Source: Bordetella pseudohinzii (lineage in GTDB: Bacteria > Pseudomonadota > Gammaproteobacteria > Burkholderiales > Burkholderiaceae_B). From it: a stretch of 64,000 bases of DNA. The stretch is from NCBI RefSeq assembly GCF_000657795.2, contig NZ_JHEP02000009.1:62001-126000 (forward strand), given 5' to 3'. This document shows, in pieces, positions 27,439-36,700 of this stretch. The notes under the pieces are model-generated. The model ran no database searches. It was not told the origin of the DNA and was given only the letters and a program-made list of their open reading frames with translations. How positions within the stretch are numbered: the stretch's first letter is position 1; every line of letters begins with the position of its first letter. The translations under genes and the position numbers were made by a program.

Positions 27439-28413
27439 ATGAAACGCATGAAGAAGCTGGCGCTATCCCTGGGCGCCTGCCTGCTGCTGGGCCAGGCTTG
27501 CTGGGCCGGCGACTATCCGGACCGGCCCATCCGCATGGTGGTGGGTTACTCGGCCGGCGGCCCGACCGATGTCATCGCCCGCATCGTGGCCAAGCATATG
27601 GGCGACCAGCTGGGCCAGACCATCGTGGTCGAGAACAAGGCCGGCGCCAGCGCCCACATCGCCGCGCAGGACGTGATGAGCGCCGCGCCAGACGGCTACA
27701 AGGTGCTGGCGACCTCGCTGACCCTGACCGTCAATCCCTTGCTCTATCCGGACCGCTATCGCTACGAGGCCGACAAGGCTTTCGCGCCGGTCAGCAACTT
27801 CGTCAACCTGCCCATGGTGCTGGTCACCAATGCCGATTCGCCATATAAAAGCCTGGCCGACCTGGTGGCCGATGCACGCGCCAATCCGGGCAAGCTGACC
27901 TTCGGCTCATCGGGCGTGGGGGGCTCGGCCCATCTGGCCGCCGAGATGCTGGCCGCCAAGGCCGGCCTGAAGATGCAGCACATCCCCTTCAAGGGCAATG
28001 GGCCGGCGCTGCAGGAGATGATCGCCGGGCGTATCGCCTTTATGTTTTATCCCAGCATCGGCATCGCCGACTATGTCAACAGCGGCAAGTTGCGCGTGCT
28101 GGCGGTGGGCGCGCCGTCCGGGCTGGAGGATTTCCCCGGCGTGCCGACCTTCGACAGCCTGGGATACAAGGGCTTCGAGGACGGTGCGCCCTGGGTGGGC
28201 CTGCTGGCGCCGGCGGGCACGCCTCGGCCCATTGTCGACAAGCTGAACAAGGCCGCCGTGGCCGCCCTGTCCAAGCCGGAGGTGCGCGAGCAGCTGAGCA
28301 AGCTGGGCGCTTATGTCATCGGCGATACACCCGAGCAGTTTCGCGATTTTCTCATCAAGGACAAGCAGCGCTGGGCCGATGTCATCCAGCAAGGCGGCGT
28401 CAAGGGCGAATAG
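27439..28413 (+). CDS. Bug-family (TctC) periplasmic solute receptor
   Basis: Periplasmic binding protein of 324 aa. The signal peptide MKRMKKLALSLGACLLLG ends near CWAG, followed by YPDRPIRMVVGYSAGGPTDV, the family N-terminal strand, then VVENKAGASAHIAA (about 60-73) and MQHIPFKGNGPALQEMIAGR (about 176-195). The ATG at 27439 is preferred over one 21 bp upstream because AAGAGGAGA lies directly before it. As in the first operon, a receptor sits among catabolic enzymes with no permease genes, and probably shares a TctAB pair encoded elsewhere. Confidence 0.92.
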   Translation: MKRMKKLALSLGACLLLGQACWAGDYPDRPIRMVVGYSAGGPTDVIARIVAKHMGDQLGQTIVVENKAGASAHIAAQDVMSAAPDGYKVLATSLTLTVNPLLYPDRYRYEADKAFAPVSNFVNLPMVLVTNADSPYKSLADLVADARANPGKLTFGSSGVGGSAHLAAEMLAAKAGLKMQHIPFKGNGPALQEMIAGRIAFMFYPSIGIADYVNSGKLRVLAVGAPSGLEDFPGVPTFDSLGYKGFEDGAPWVGLLAPAGTPRPIVDKLNKAAVAALSKPEVREQLSKLGAYVIGDTPEQFRDFLIKDKQRWADVIQQGGVKGE

Positions 28414-28422
28414 GGTGCGGCC

Positions 28423-29592
28423 ATGAGAAGCAATCTCCACGCCTGTCATTCCATCGAAGGCCTGCGGCAGGCGGCCCGCGCGCGTCTGCCGCGCGCTGTC
28501 TTCGATTTCTATGATGGCGGCGCCGAGGATGAGCTCACCTTGGACGACAACCGCGAGGCTTTCCGCCGCGTGAGGCTCTTGCCGCGCGTGTTGCGCGACG
28601 TCTCTCGGCCGGACCCGTCCACGCAGCTGTTTGGCCGGCCTCTGGCCTTGCCCATGGCCATCGCGCCCACGGGCGCGGTGGGTTTTGGCTGGCGGGGCGG
28701 CGATATCGCGCTGGCCCGCGCCGCGGCGCGCCACGGCATTCCCTATGCCTTGTCCACCTCGGCCACGGCCAGCATCGAGGAGATCGCCGAGCAGGCGCCG
28801 GGGCGGCTGTGGTTTCAGGCCTATATCCTGCAGGACAAGGATAGGCTGCGCGCCCTGATCGAGCGCGCCCGCGTGGCCGGCTACGAGGCCTTGATGATTA
28901 CGGTGGACCTGCCCGTGGGCGGCAAGCGCGAACGCGATCTGCGCAATGGGCTGAGCTTTCCCATGAAGCTTGGCGCGCGCAATATCGGGCAGTTCGCGCG
29001 CAAACCCTGGTGGTCGCTGGAGATGCTGTTCAGGCGGCCGCCGGCCATGCCCAGCCTGGCCGGCCTGAAGGCCTTGAGCGCCGATGGCCGGCAGTCGCTG
29101 GCCGGGCGCAACTACGACCCGGCCTTCGATCTGCAGGCGTTGGCGCGCCTGCGTGAACGCTGGCCGGGCAAGCTCATCGTCAAGGGCGTGGTCCATCCCG
29201 AGGACGTGGAGGGCATCCTGGAGGCGGGCGCCGACGCCCTGGTGGTGTCCAACCATGGCGGGCGGCAGCTCGACGGCGGTGTGGCCACGCTGGACGCGCT
29301 GGGCGGCGTGCTGGCGCAGGCCGCCGGCCGCGTGCCGGTCTGGCTCGATGGCGGCGTGCGGCGCGGCAGCGACATCTATAAGGCCCTGGCGCTGGGCGCG
29401 GACGGCGTGCTCACCGGACGCGCCACGTTGTATGGCGTGCTGGCCGGTGGCCAGCCCGGCGCCGACCGCGCGCTGGACATTCTGAACGAAGAACTCATCC
29501 GCAGCATGCAGCTTTGCGGCACGCCGCGGATTTCCGACATCGACCGCCGGCTTATCGCCGGCTCCAACCCCTTTCATACCCATGCAGGCTGA
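28423..29592 (+). CDS. FMN-dependent alpha-hydroxy-acid dehydrogenase (lactate/mandelate dehydrogenase family)
   Basis: FMN enzyme of 389 aa oxidising an L-2-hydroxy acid to the 2-oxo acid. The active-site Tyr/Gly stretch FDFYDGGAEDELTL is at about residues 27-40, MAIAPTGAVGFGWRGG at about 78-93, the catalytic His motif VSNHGGRQLDGG at about 274-285, and the phosphate loop GVRRGSDIYKALALGADGVLTGR at about 311 onward (23 residues, quoted for position only in part). The length fits the family. Given the neighbours it may oxidise a mandelate-like or hydroxyalkanoate intermediate produced by the dioxygenase. Ten bases follow the Bug receptor stop. Confidence 0.92.
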   Translation: MRSNLHACHSIEGLRQAARARLPRAVFDFYDGGAEDELTLDDNREAFRRVRLLPRVLRDVSRPDPSTQLFGRPLALPMAIAPTGAVGFGWRGGDIALARAAARHGIPYALSTSATASIEEIAEQAPGRLWFQAYILQDKDRLRALIERARVAGYEALMITVDLPVGGKRERDLRNGLSFPMKLGARNIGQFARKPWWSLEMLFRRPPAMPSLAGLKALSADGRQSLAGRNYDPAFDLQALARLRERWPGKLIVKGVVHPEDVEGILEAGADALVVSNHGGRQLDGGVATLDALGGVLAQAAGRVPVWLDGGVRRGSDIYKALALGADGVLTGRATLYGVLAGGQPGADRALDILNEELIRSMQLCGTPRISDIDRRLIAGSNPFHTHAG

Positions 29593-29998
29593 CATCATCA
29601 CTCTTTGCACCAATCAATGGCTGCGCATGTACCGCTGCCTCGACACGCGCGACTATGACGGCTTGCTGGCCACGCTCGGCGAGGACGTCGTCTGGCTGCG
29701 CCAGGGCCAGCGCCTGGAGGGCAGGGCCGCCGTGCGCCAGGCGCTGGCGCAGCGCTCGCCCACCATGCGCATCCATCATCTTCTGTCCAATGTGATGGCG
29801 CAGGACGGCGACGGCGGGCGCTGCCGGCTGGCGGCCTATATGCTGGTGGTGCGCCATGAGCCGGGCCGGGAGCTGGCCGGGCCCGCGCCGCTTGCCGGCA
29901 TCGAATCCCTGCGCAGCACGTATGCCGACTTCGCCTGGCAGGACGGGCAATGGCGCATCACGGGGCTGCACAGCGACGACATCAGCTTCCAGGCTTGA
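29582..29998 (+). CDS. SnoaL-like / NTF2-fold protein
   Basis: A 138-aa protein with the cone-shaped NTF2/SnoaL fold: an N-terminal helix pair (MYRCLDTRDYDGLLATL), then ...EDVVWLRQGQRLEGRAAVRQ and C-terminal strands ending FAWQDGQWRITGLHSDDI. Members are small isomerases, hydrolases or accessory subunits such as the beta subunits of ring-hydroxylating dioxygenases. No alpha subunit is nearby, so it acts alone or with another enzyme of this operon. It overlaps the previous gene by 11 bp. Confidence 0.75.
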   Translation: MQADIITLCTNQWLRMYRCLDTRDYDGLLATLGEDVVWLRQGQRLEGRAAVRQALAQRSPTMRIHHLLSNVMAQDGDGGRCRLAAYMLVVRHEPGRELAGPAPLAGIESLRSTYADFAWQDGQWRITGLHSDDISFQA

Positions 29999-30011
29999 GG
30001 AGAGACAGGGC

Positions 30012-30782
30012 ATGAGATGGATACGCTATACGCTGCAGGGCCAGACCGCCCACGGCATGCTGGATGAGGATGACCGCATCGTTCCGGTGGCGGGAGACCC
30101 CTTCGGCGTTTATGAGAAGCTGCCGCAGCGCCTGGCGCTGGCCGATGTGAGCCTCGAAGTGCCGGTGGTGCCGCCCACCTTCTACTGCGTGGGCCTGAAC
30201 TACACCAAGCACATCAGCGCCGAAGGCATGAAGATCCCCAACAAGCCGGACGTGGGCTACCGCGCCAACAATGCACTGCTGCCGCACGAGGGCGAGGTCA
30301 TCATGCCGGCCGATGCCATGCGCGTGCACTACGAGGGCGAACTGGTGGTGGTGATCGGCAAGAAGACGCGCGACATCGAGGTGAGCCAGGTCGCGGATTG
30401 CATCTTCGGCTACACCATAGGCAACGACGTGAGCGAACGCAACTGGCAGGCGGCCGACCGCACATTCTGGCGCGCCAAGAACAGCGACACGTTCAAGCCC
30501 ATGGGCCCATGGATCAGCACCCAGGCCGACATCGCCGCCATGCGCACCACCGTATCGGTCAACGGCGAGACGACCACGGCTTTCGACACCGCCGACATGC
30601 TGTTCGGCGTGGAGGAGTTCATCAGCACCATGAGCCGCTATCTGACGCTTTACCCCGGCGACATGATCTGGATGGGCACGGACGGCCATTCACCCGATTT
30701 GCAGGATGGCGACGTAGTGGAGGTGTCGCTGACCGGACTGGGTACACTGAGGAACCGCTTCGTCCGCACAAAGAAGATCTGA
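30012..30782 (+). CDS. Fumarylacetoacetate hydrolase (FAH) family protein
   Basis: Metal-dependent C-C bond hydrolase or decarboxylase of 256 aa. The family signature begins FYCVGLNYTKHI (about residues 57-68). The metal-binding Glu pair is in VHYEGELVVVIGKKTRDI (about 105-122), and the Asp in GYTIGNDVSERNWQ (about 136-150) follows. The C-terminal GDMIWMGTDGHSPDLQDGDV matches the usual GTP/GVG region with a substitution (GTDGHSP). Such enzymes cleave acylpyruvates such as fumarylpyruvate or oxoalkenoates at the end of ring-cleavage pathways. The ATG at 30012 follows a GAGAGACAGGG leader. The gene is coupled to the next by a one-base gap. Confidence 0.9.
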   Translation: MRWIRYTLQGQTAHGMLDEDDRIVPVAGDPFGVYEKLPQRLALADVSLEVPVVPPTFYCVGLNYTKHISAEGMKIPNKPDVGYRANNALLPHEGEVIMPADAMRVHYEGELVVVIGKKTRDIEVSQVADCIFGYTIGNDVSERNWQAADRTFWRAKNSDTFKPMGPWISTQADIAAMRTTVSVNGETTTAFDTADMLFGVEEFISTMSRYLTLYPGDMIWMGTDGHSPDLQDGDVVEVSLTGLGTLRNRFVRTKKI

Positions 30783-30783
30783 C

Positions 30784-31758
30784 ATGCTTGCCGCTCGTTA
30801 TCGATCCAATGGCGCCGCCCGCGAGGTGCTGGAACTGGCCACGCTGCCCGACCCCAGCCCGGGGCCGGGGGAGGTGCGCGTGAAAGTCGCGTATTCCGGC
30901 GTCAATCCCTCGGACGTCAAGTCGCGCGCCGGCAGCCGGCCGGTCGAGCAAGGCTACGTCATCCCGCACAGCGACGGGGCGGGGGAGATCGATGCGGTGG
31001 GCGAGGGCGTGGACCCCGCGAGCCTGGGCCAGCGCGTCTGGCTCTGGAACGCGCAATATGGCCGCCGCGACGGCACGGCGGCGCAGTATGTCTGCCTGCC
31101 CGCCGCGCAGGCCGTGCCGCTGCCCGAGGGCGTGAGTCTGCAGGCCGGCGCAGCCCTGGGTATCCCGGCCTTGACCGCGGTCCATGCCTTGCGGCTGGCG
31201 GCGCTGTCGCCGGGCGAGTCGGTGCTGGTGACCGGAGCGGCGTCCAATGTGGGTTTCTATGCCGCCCAGCTGGCGCGCCTGGCGGGCGCCGAGGTCATGG
31301 CCACGGTGGGCGCCGAAGACAAGGCGCAATCGCTGCGCGCGCTGGGCCTGAAGCGCCTGATCGACTATAAGCGCGAGCCCGTGGCCGAGCGCGTGCGGGC
31401 CTGGACCGATGGGCGCGGCGCCGATGCCCTGATCGACCTGGATTTTTCGCGCAGCGCCCGCCTGGTGCGCGATGGCGCGCTGGCCAGCCATGCGCGCTTT
31501 GTCTGCTATGGGTCCAACGACCGCGGCGACATCCCCATCCACTTCGCCTCCTGGCTGCCGAGGGCGATCTCCCTGCATTTCTTCCTGGTCTATACGCTCA
31601 CGCCCCAGGCACGGCAGGCGGCGATCGCCGAGCTGCAGGCACGGCTGCCCGAGCTGCGGCATCACGCCGTGGAGATCTATCCGCTGGCCGACATCGTCGC
31701 GGCGCACGAGCGCGTCGAGAGCGGCCGTTTCGCCGGCAAGGTGCTGGTCGCTCCCTAG
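30784..31758 (+). CDS. Zinc-independent MDR family quinone oxidoreductase
   Basis: NADPH-dependent medium-chain reductase of 324 aa. N-terminal GroES-like domain (YSGVNPSDVKSRAG, about residues 38-51) and Rossmann domain with VLVTGAASNVGFYAAQLARL (about 146-165). The catalytic and structural zinc Cys ligands of alcohol dehydrogenases are absent, which places it with quinone oxidoreductases and 2-enoyl reductases. It is the last gene of the operon. The likely role is reduction of a quinone or enone formed during breakdown of the substrate. That role is inferred. Confidence 0.88.
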   Translation: MLAARYRSNGAAREVLELATLPDPSPGPGEVRVKVAYSGVNPSDVKSRAGSRPVEQGYVIPHSDGAGEIDAVGEGVDPASLGQRVWLWNAQYGRRDGTAAQYVCLPAAQAVPLPEGVSLQAGAALGIPALTAVHALRLAALSPGESVLVTGAASNVGFYAAQLARLAGAEVMATVGAEDKAQSLRALGLKRLIDYKREPVAERVRAWTDGRGADALIDLDFSRSARLVRDGALASHARFVCYGSNDRGDIPIHFASWLPRAISLHFFLVYTLTPQARQAAIAELQARLPELRHHAVEIYPLADIVAAHERVESGRFAGKVLVAP

Positions 31759-31807
31759 GCGGCCCGCAGCGGCAGGACTTAGGCCGCATCGGGCGGGAAG
31801 AAAGGGC

Positions 31808-32197
31808 TTAGCCCAGCGGCTTGAGGCCGACGCTGTAGGGCGGCGCATTGCCGCGGGCGGGGGCCTTGATCTTGAGCATGGAGCCGCCCGGGGTGTATTC
31901 GAACTCCTGGTAGGGGACTTCGAACCATTGATGGAAGCTGGTGCGCTGGAACTCCGGCACCCAGACCTTGGCGCGGCGCTCGTCGCAATGGAACTCGACT
32001 TCGGTGTGGTCGATGATCAACGGGCGGGCGGGGCCCAGCCGGTAGCTGGCGCGCACTTCGGCCCGCTGGACCGAGCCGGGCTCCCATTGCAGGCCGATCA
32101 AGGCCATGAAGTGCTCGATGGCCTCGGCATCGTAGAAGGAGTTGGGCGAGCGGCCGCCGCCTTTGCTCGCGGGTTTTTGTTTGCTGTTTCTGCTCAT
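31808..32197 (-). CDS. Conserved-looking hypothetical protein
   Basis: Unrecognised 129-aa protein. The first 20 residues are basic and disordered (SRNSKQKPASKGGG). The remainder is a mixed alpha/beta domain with FYDAEAIEHFMALIGLQWEPG, a strand-rich centre (PLIIDHTEVEFHCDERRAKV) and a C-terminal Gly/Pro-rich tail. No signal peptide, membrane helix or known catalytic motif is seen. The ATG at 32197 is preferred over starts up to 123 bp upstream, which lie in the A/T-rich promoter region. It is convergent with the catabolic operon and divergent from the flavocytochrome gene. Confidence 0.65.
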   Translation of the reverse strand: MSRNSKQKPASKGGGRSPNSFYDAEAIEHFMALIGLQWEPGSVQRAEVRASYRLGPARPLIIDHTEVEFHCDERRAKVWVPEFQRTSFHQWFEVPYQEFEYTPGGSMLKIKAPARGNAPPYSVGLKPLG

Positions 32198-32275
32198 AGG
32201 CGCCACTTTAACCGAGCCGACGGATGGCCGGCCGGGCCGTCTTGCCGTGTCGTCGGCTGCGACGCCCGAAATACG

Positions 32276-32291
32276 CATAATGTATATTATG
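32276..32291. promoter_or_regulatory. A/T-rich inverted repeat in a divergent promoter
   Basis: CATAAT-GTAT-ATTATG is a six-bp inverted repeat in the only strongly A/T-rich stretch between the hypothetical gene and the flavocytochrome gene. It could be an operator or part of the promoters; CATAAT also resembles a -10 box. Confidence 0.35.
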
Positions 32292-32453
32292 TAAAGTAAA
32301 AGAAATGCCGATCCGGGCAAATCCCGGTCGTCGCGCCCCTGTCAGGAAAATCGTTGCCGGATCACCGATGATCGCCTACTCTTGTCTGGACCGTTGCGTC
32401 GTGATTTGGAACCGGCCGCGCATTTGCGCAGTGATCTTCCCGAGACGATACCA

Positions 32454-33779
32454 ATGAACAGAATACGTTGGGCATTTGTGTGGGGATTCGTTGTCGTGGT
32501 GGCCTTGTGGCTCGCCGCCCATGCCGAAATCCTGTTTCTGCGTGAACTCTTCCAGCTGCGCCATCAATTCATCCTGCTCACGGGCCTGTTGGCGTTCGCG
32601 GCCATGGCGGTGGGCACGATGCTGTCGGTGCGCCCGGCTTCGATCGAGCCCCCCCTGGGCGGGCTGGACAAGATGTACCGCCTGCATAAGTGGCTGGGGC
32701 TGACCGCCCTGTGCGCCGGCGTATTGCACTGGTTATGGATCAAGGCGCCCAAATGGGCCGTGGATTGGGGCTGGATTGTCCGTCCGCCCAGGGGTGAACG
32801 GCCAACGCTGCAAGGCCTGGAAGCGGTTTTTCGCCAACAGCGCGGCCTTGCGGAAACCCTGGGCGAATACGCCTTCTACGCCTTGATCATCCTGGTGTGC
32901 ATCGCCCTCTTCTCTCGTATTCCCTATCGGTATTTCCGCCTTACCCATAGGCTGATGGCGGTCGTCGCCCTGCTGTTCTGCTGGCACGCCCTGGTGTTGA
33001 CCGAGTATGCCGATTGGCGGCAGCCGGTGGGCTGGTTGACCGCCCTGCTGATCGCCGGCTGCGCCGTGGGCGCCCTCATCGGTCTGTGCGGCCAGATCGG
33101 GCGCCGCCGCCAGGTTCCCGCGCGTATCACGGCGCTGGAGCCCTTTCGCGATAACCGCGTGCTGAAAGTCGTGCTGGGTCTTCAGAAGCCCTGGCCTGGC
33201 CATCAGGCGGGCCAGTTTGCCTTCGTGACGTTCGATCCCCGCGAGGGCGCGCATCCCTTCACGATTTCGTCGGCCTGGAGCGGCGGCGACAGCATGTATT
33301 TCCTCATCAAGGGCGTGGGCGACTACACCAGCCGCCTGCCCGAGCTGCTGCGTGTCGGCGGCAAGGCCAGGGTCGAGGGGCCCTATGGGTCTTTTCAGTT
33401 TGGCGGGCCTCAGCAGCGGCAGATATGGATCGGGGCCGGCATCGGCATTACGCCCTTCATCGCGCGCATGCAGACGCTGGCCATCGAACCGGATAAGCGC
33501 AGGATCGATCTTTTCTACGTGACCCAGCTGCCCGATCAGGTTTTCGTGGAAAGGCTGCAAGGCCGCGCCCGCCTGGCCGGCGTGAATTTACACATCCATA
33601 TCAATCACCGGGATCCCCGCCTGACGGGCGAGGTCGTGCGCGAGCAGCTGCCCGACTGGCAGTCGGCCAGCATCTGGTTCTGTGGTCCGGCCGGCATGGG
33701 CGACGAACTCCTGGCCGATATGCAGAAACACGGCCTGGACCCGGCGGCCTTCCACCGGGAGTTTTTCCAGATGCGCTAG
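32454..33779 (+). CDS. Ferric-reductase-like flavocytochrome (transmembrane haem domain plus FAD/NAD domain)
   Basis: Membrane oxidoreductase of 441 aa. Residues 1-215 contain about six hydrophobic helices of the ferric reductase / NOX type, with His residues in the haem-binding positions of LHKWLGLTALCAGVLHWLW (about 80-98) and THRLMAVVALLFCWHALVL (about 163-181). The cytoplasmic part has an FAD motif HPFTISSAW (about 267-275), an NAD(P) loop IWIGAGIGITPFIARM (about 322-338) and the C-terminal FCGPAGMGDELLADM. It should move electrons from NAD(P)H across the inner membrane to iron or another acceptor. The ATG at 32454 puts a hydrophobic first helix at the N-terminus. It is convergent with the autotransporter. 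Confidence 0.88.
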   Translation: MNRIRWAFVWGFVVVVALWLAAHAEILFLRELFQLRHQFILLTGLLAFAAMAVGTMLSVRPASIEPPLGGLDKMYRLHKWLGLTALCAGVLHWLWIKAPKWAVDWGWIVRPPRGERPTLQGLEAVFRQQRGLAETLGEYAFYALIILVCIALFSRIPYRYFRLTHRLMAVVALLFCWHALVLTEYADWRQPVGWLTALLIAGCAVGALIGLCGQIGRRRQVPARITALEPFRDNRVLKVVLGLQKPWPGHQAGQFAFVTFDPREGAHPFTISSAWSGGDSMYFLIKGVGDYTSRLPELLRVGGKARVEGPYGSFQFGGPQQRQIWIGAGIGITPFIARMQTLAIEPDKRRIDLFYVTQLPDQVFVERLQGRARLAGVNLHIHINHRDPRLTGEVVREQLPDWQSASIWFCGPAGMGDELLADMQKHGLDPAAFHREFFQMR

Positions 33780-33795
33780 CCCCGGCTGCGCGCCC

Positions 33796-36700
33796 TCACC
33801 ATGTGTACTTGACGCCGATCCGCGCGCTGTACTGCTGGTAGCTGTTCTCGCCGAACATGCCTGCGACGTTGACGAAGCCGGTCCAGCCCTTGGCGAAGTT
33901 GGCGTTCACGCCCAGCTTGGCCTCGTAGGCGTTTGTCGGATAGATGTCGCCCACGCGCACATGGTTGAAGGAAATTTTGTCATCGCCCGGCATGTGCCAC
34001 CAATTCAGCGTCAGATAGGGTTGCACCTGGCGTCCGCCATCGAGGTCGAAGCTGCGGTGGGTGCGTACGCCCAGCCGAGTGGTGACCCCGCTGGTGTTGG
34101 CCGCGCCGACGCGGGTGCCGGTGCCGTCGTCGGCGATGGTATCGGTGTCGGTGCTGGTGTAGATCACCTGGGCCTGGGGCTCAAGCACCCAGCCTTGCGT
34201 GAGCGCCAGTGCGTAGCCGGCTTCGGCCGAGGCGCTCAAGCCTTGGGAGTCGTAATCGACGCGCGGCAGGTCATCGCCGAAAACGCGGTTGTTGAACCAG
34301 CCGTACTGCAGCCAGGTATCGACGTAGGCGCCCAGGCGGCTGGCGTCGTTCTGGAACCAGGTGGCGTACAGGCCCAGCGCATAGCCGTCGACCTTGCCGT
34401 GGGCATGGACCTTGTTTCCCCCCCCTGCCCGCCCGGTGCTGTTGGATCTTCCATAGGTGCCCATGACACCCAGGTGCAGGCGGCCATCTTCGGTGCCGAC
34501 CTGCCATTGGGCCAGGTCGCCGCCGCCTTGCAGCATGAAGATGTCGCTGCGGACGCTGATGTTGTCATTGCGGCTGCCGGCTTGCTCCCAACGGCCCACC
34601 ATGCGCAGCCAGGCCGAGCGGCGGCGCGTCGCCTGGTCGCCGAACGCGGTGCGCTCGATGAACTGCGGCTCGCCCAGGCGATCGTGCAGGCTGTGTTGGA
34701 ACATGGTGGCCGCGAAGTGCTGGTTGGCCAGGTAGGCGCCCACCTCGGGGCGGTATAGCGGTTCGCCGGGATCGTCGGCGCGTTGGGAGCGCAGATACCA
34801 GGATTCGGGATCGACACCGGCCTGGTCGCCTCGGTACAGCCCGTATTCATAGGGCCCGGCGACGGCCCGGTGGGCCAGCGAAAAGGCATTGGCCGTGGAG
34901 GTCGCGCCGGCCTGGGCGTCGACCACCTTGATGCCGTCCGCGACCGTCAAGGCCCCCGGGCCGCCGGTATTCGTGATGCGCAATCCTGTGCTGCCGGTGG
35001 CCGCGCCGCCGTTGATCACCAGCCTGTCGGAGGGAGAGCCGTCGGCGCCGAGATAGGTATTCAGCCCGATCACGCCGTTGCTGCCACTGTAGTTGTTCAC
35101 CGTCAGGGTCTTGTAGGCGCCCGCGGCGGGCGCCTGGAAATCGATGGCGCTATTGTTCAGGGCCAGCGTGGTGAGCGTGGAATCGCCCGTCAGCGTCCAG
35201 TGAGAATTCGCGTTCAGCGTGACGTTAGAGGTATTGCCGGCGTCGGTGACGGCCGCCCCGGTGAATTCGCTGGCGTCCGCGTTCAGCGTGAGATTGCCAG
35301 GCAAACTGGACGCCAGCACGCCCACGGTGACCACAGGCAATGCGGGCTCGGCTTCGGTTGCGTCGCCCACCACCGCGGCGGGGGCCGCCTGCGTGCCCAG
35401 CGTCAGCGGCGCCCGGCGGCCGCTGGCGGCGAATGCCGTGTCATTGGCCACGCGCAGCCAGTTCTGCGATCCGGATACCCGCATGCCGCTCATATTGAGC
35501 GTGGCGTCGCCGCCAGCCACGGCAATGGTCGGCGCCGCGCCGCTGCTCAGCGTGCCATTGGACAAGGTCGCCAGGCTGGTGTTGCCGGCCGTGGTCGAGA
35601 AAAACAGGCCGGAGGCGCCATCGCCCGTGGCCGAGGCCTGCGTGCTCGCCGCATTCAGCGTCGCGCCGTTGACCACCATCAGGGCATGGCTGTCGCTGCC
35701 GGTAGTTGAAATGGACAATCCCGTGGCCGTGGCCGTGGTGCCGGCGGCATTGGCGAAAAGGCCGTAGGCCGAGGGGCCGCTGGTGGCAATGCTGCCGCCG
35801 TCCATGGATAACGTGGCGCCGGCGCTGGCGTAGGCGCCAATGGCTTCTGAGCCGGACGTGGCCAGGGCCAGCCCGCGCGTGCTCAGGAAGGTGTTGGCGT
35901 CGGCAACGGATACGCCGCGGGCGCTTGCGCCGGTCGTGGTGATGCTGCCGCCCGTGAGGGTGACATTCGCTTGCGAGCGGACATAGGCGCCATAGCCGTT
36001 GACGCCTGCCGTGCGCACATTGGAGTTGCTCGAGGTGATCTGGCCCGTCTCGCGCGCGGAATAGCCATAGCCCTGTTCGCCCGTGGTGGCGATATCGGCA
36101 TTGCTGACTTCCGCCCGCGCGTTGTCGAAAACGGCAAGCACACCGTAACCGCCCAGGCCGGAGGTCCTGAGAGTGACGTTCGACGCCTGTACGAGGCTGC
36201 CGGGCGCCGACGAACCCGAAGCACGCAGGGCGGCGCCATAGGTGCCGTCCGTCGTCACGCTTCCGCGCGTCATGACGATGGTGCCGCCCGATTGCGCGTT
36301 GACGCCATAGTCGCTGTTGCCGCCGTTTTGCACGGACACGGTCACATCGGTCAGATTCAGGTTGCCGGCGGACGCTACGGCTCCCGTGGCGCCGCCAGTC
36401 GTGTTGATCGTGCTGTTGCTCAGGTTGCCCAAGGCGCCTGCGCCACCGACCCAGATGCCATAGGCGCCCACGGAGGTGTTGTGGCGTCCCCCGCTGGTAT
36501 TGATCGTGACATTGCTCAGCGTCAGCTGGCCGAGGTCGTACACGTCGATGCCGTACTCTCCGGCGCCGGAGGTCGTCAACGAGAGCGAGCCGCCGTTATT
36601 GGTCAGGGTCGAACCGTTCTGCACCTGTAGCGCATGGCCGATGGCGGTATGGCCAATGATCTGGATGGGCCCGGCGGCGGAATCCAGGGCAACGACGGAG

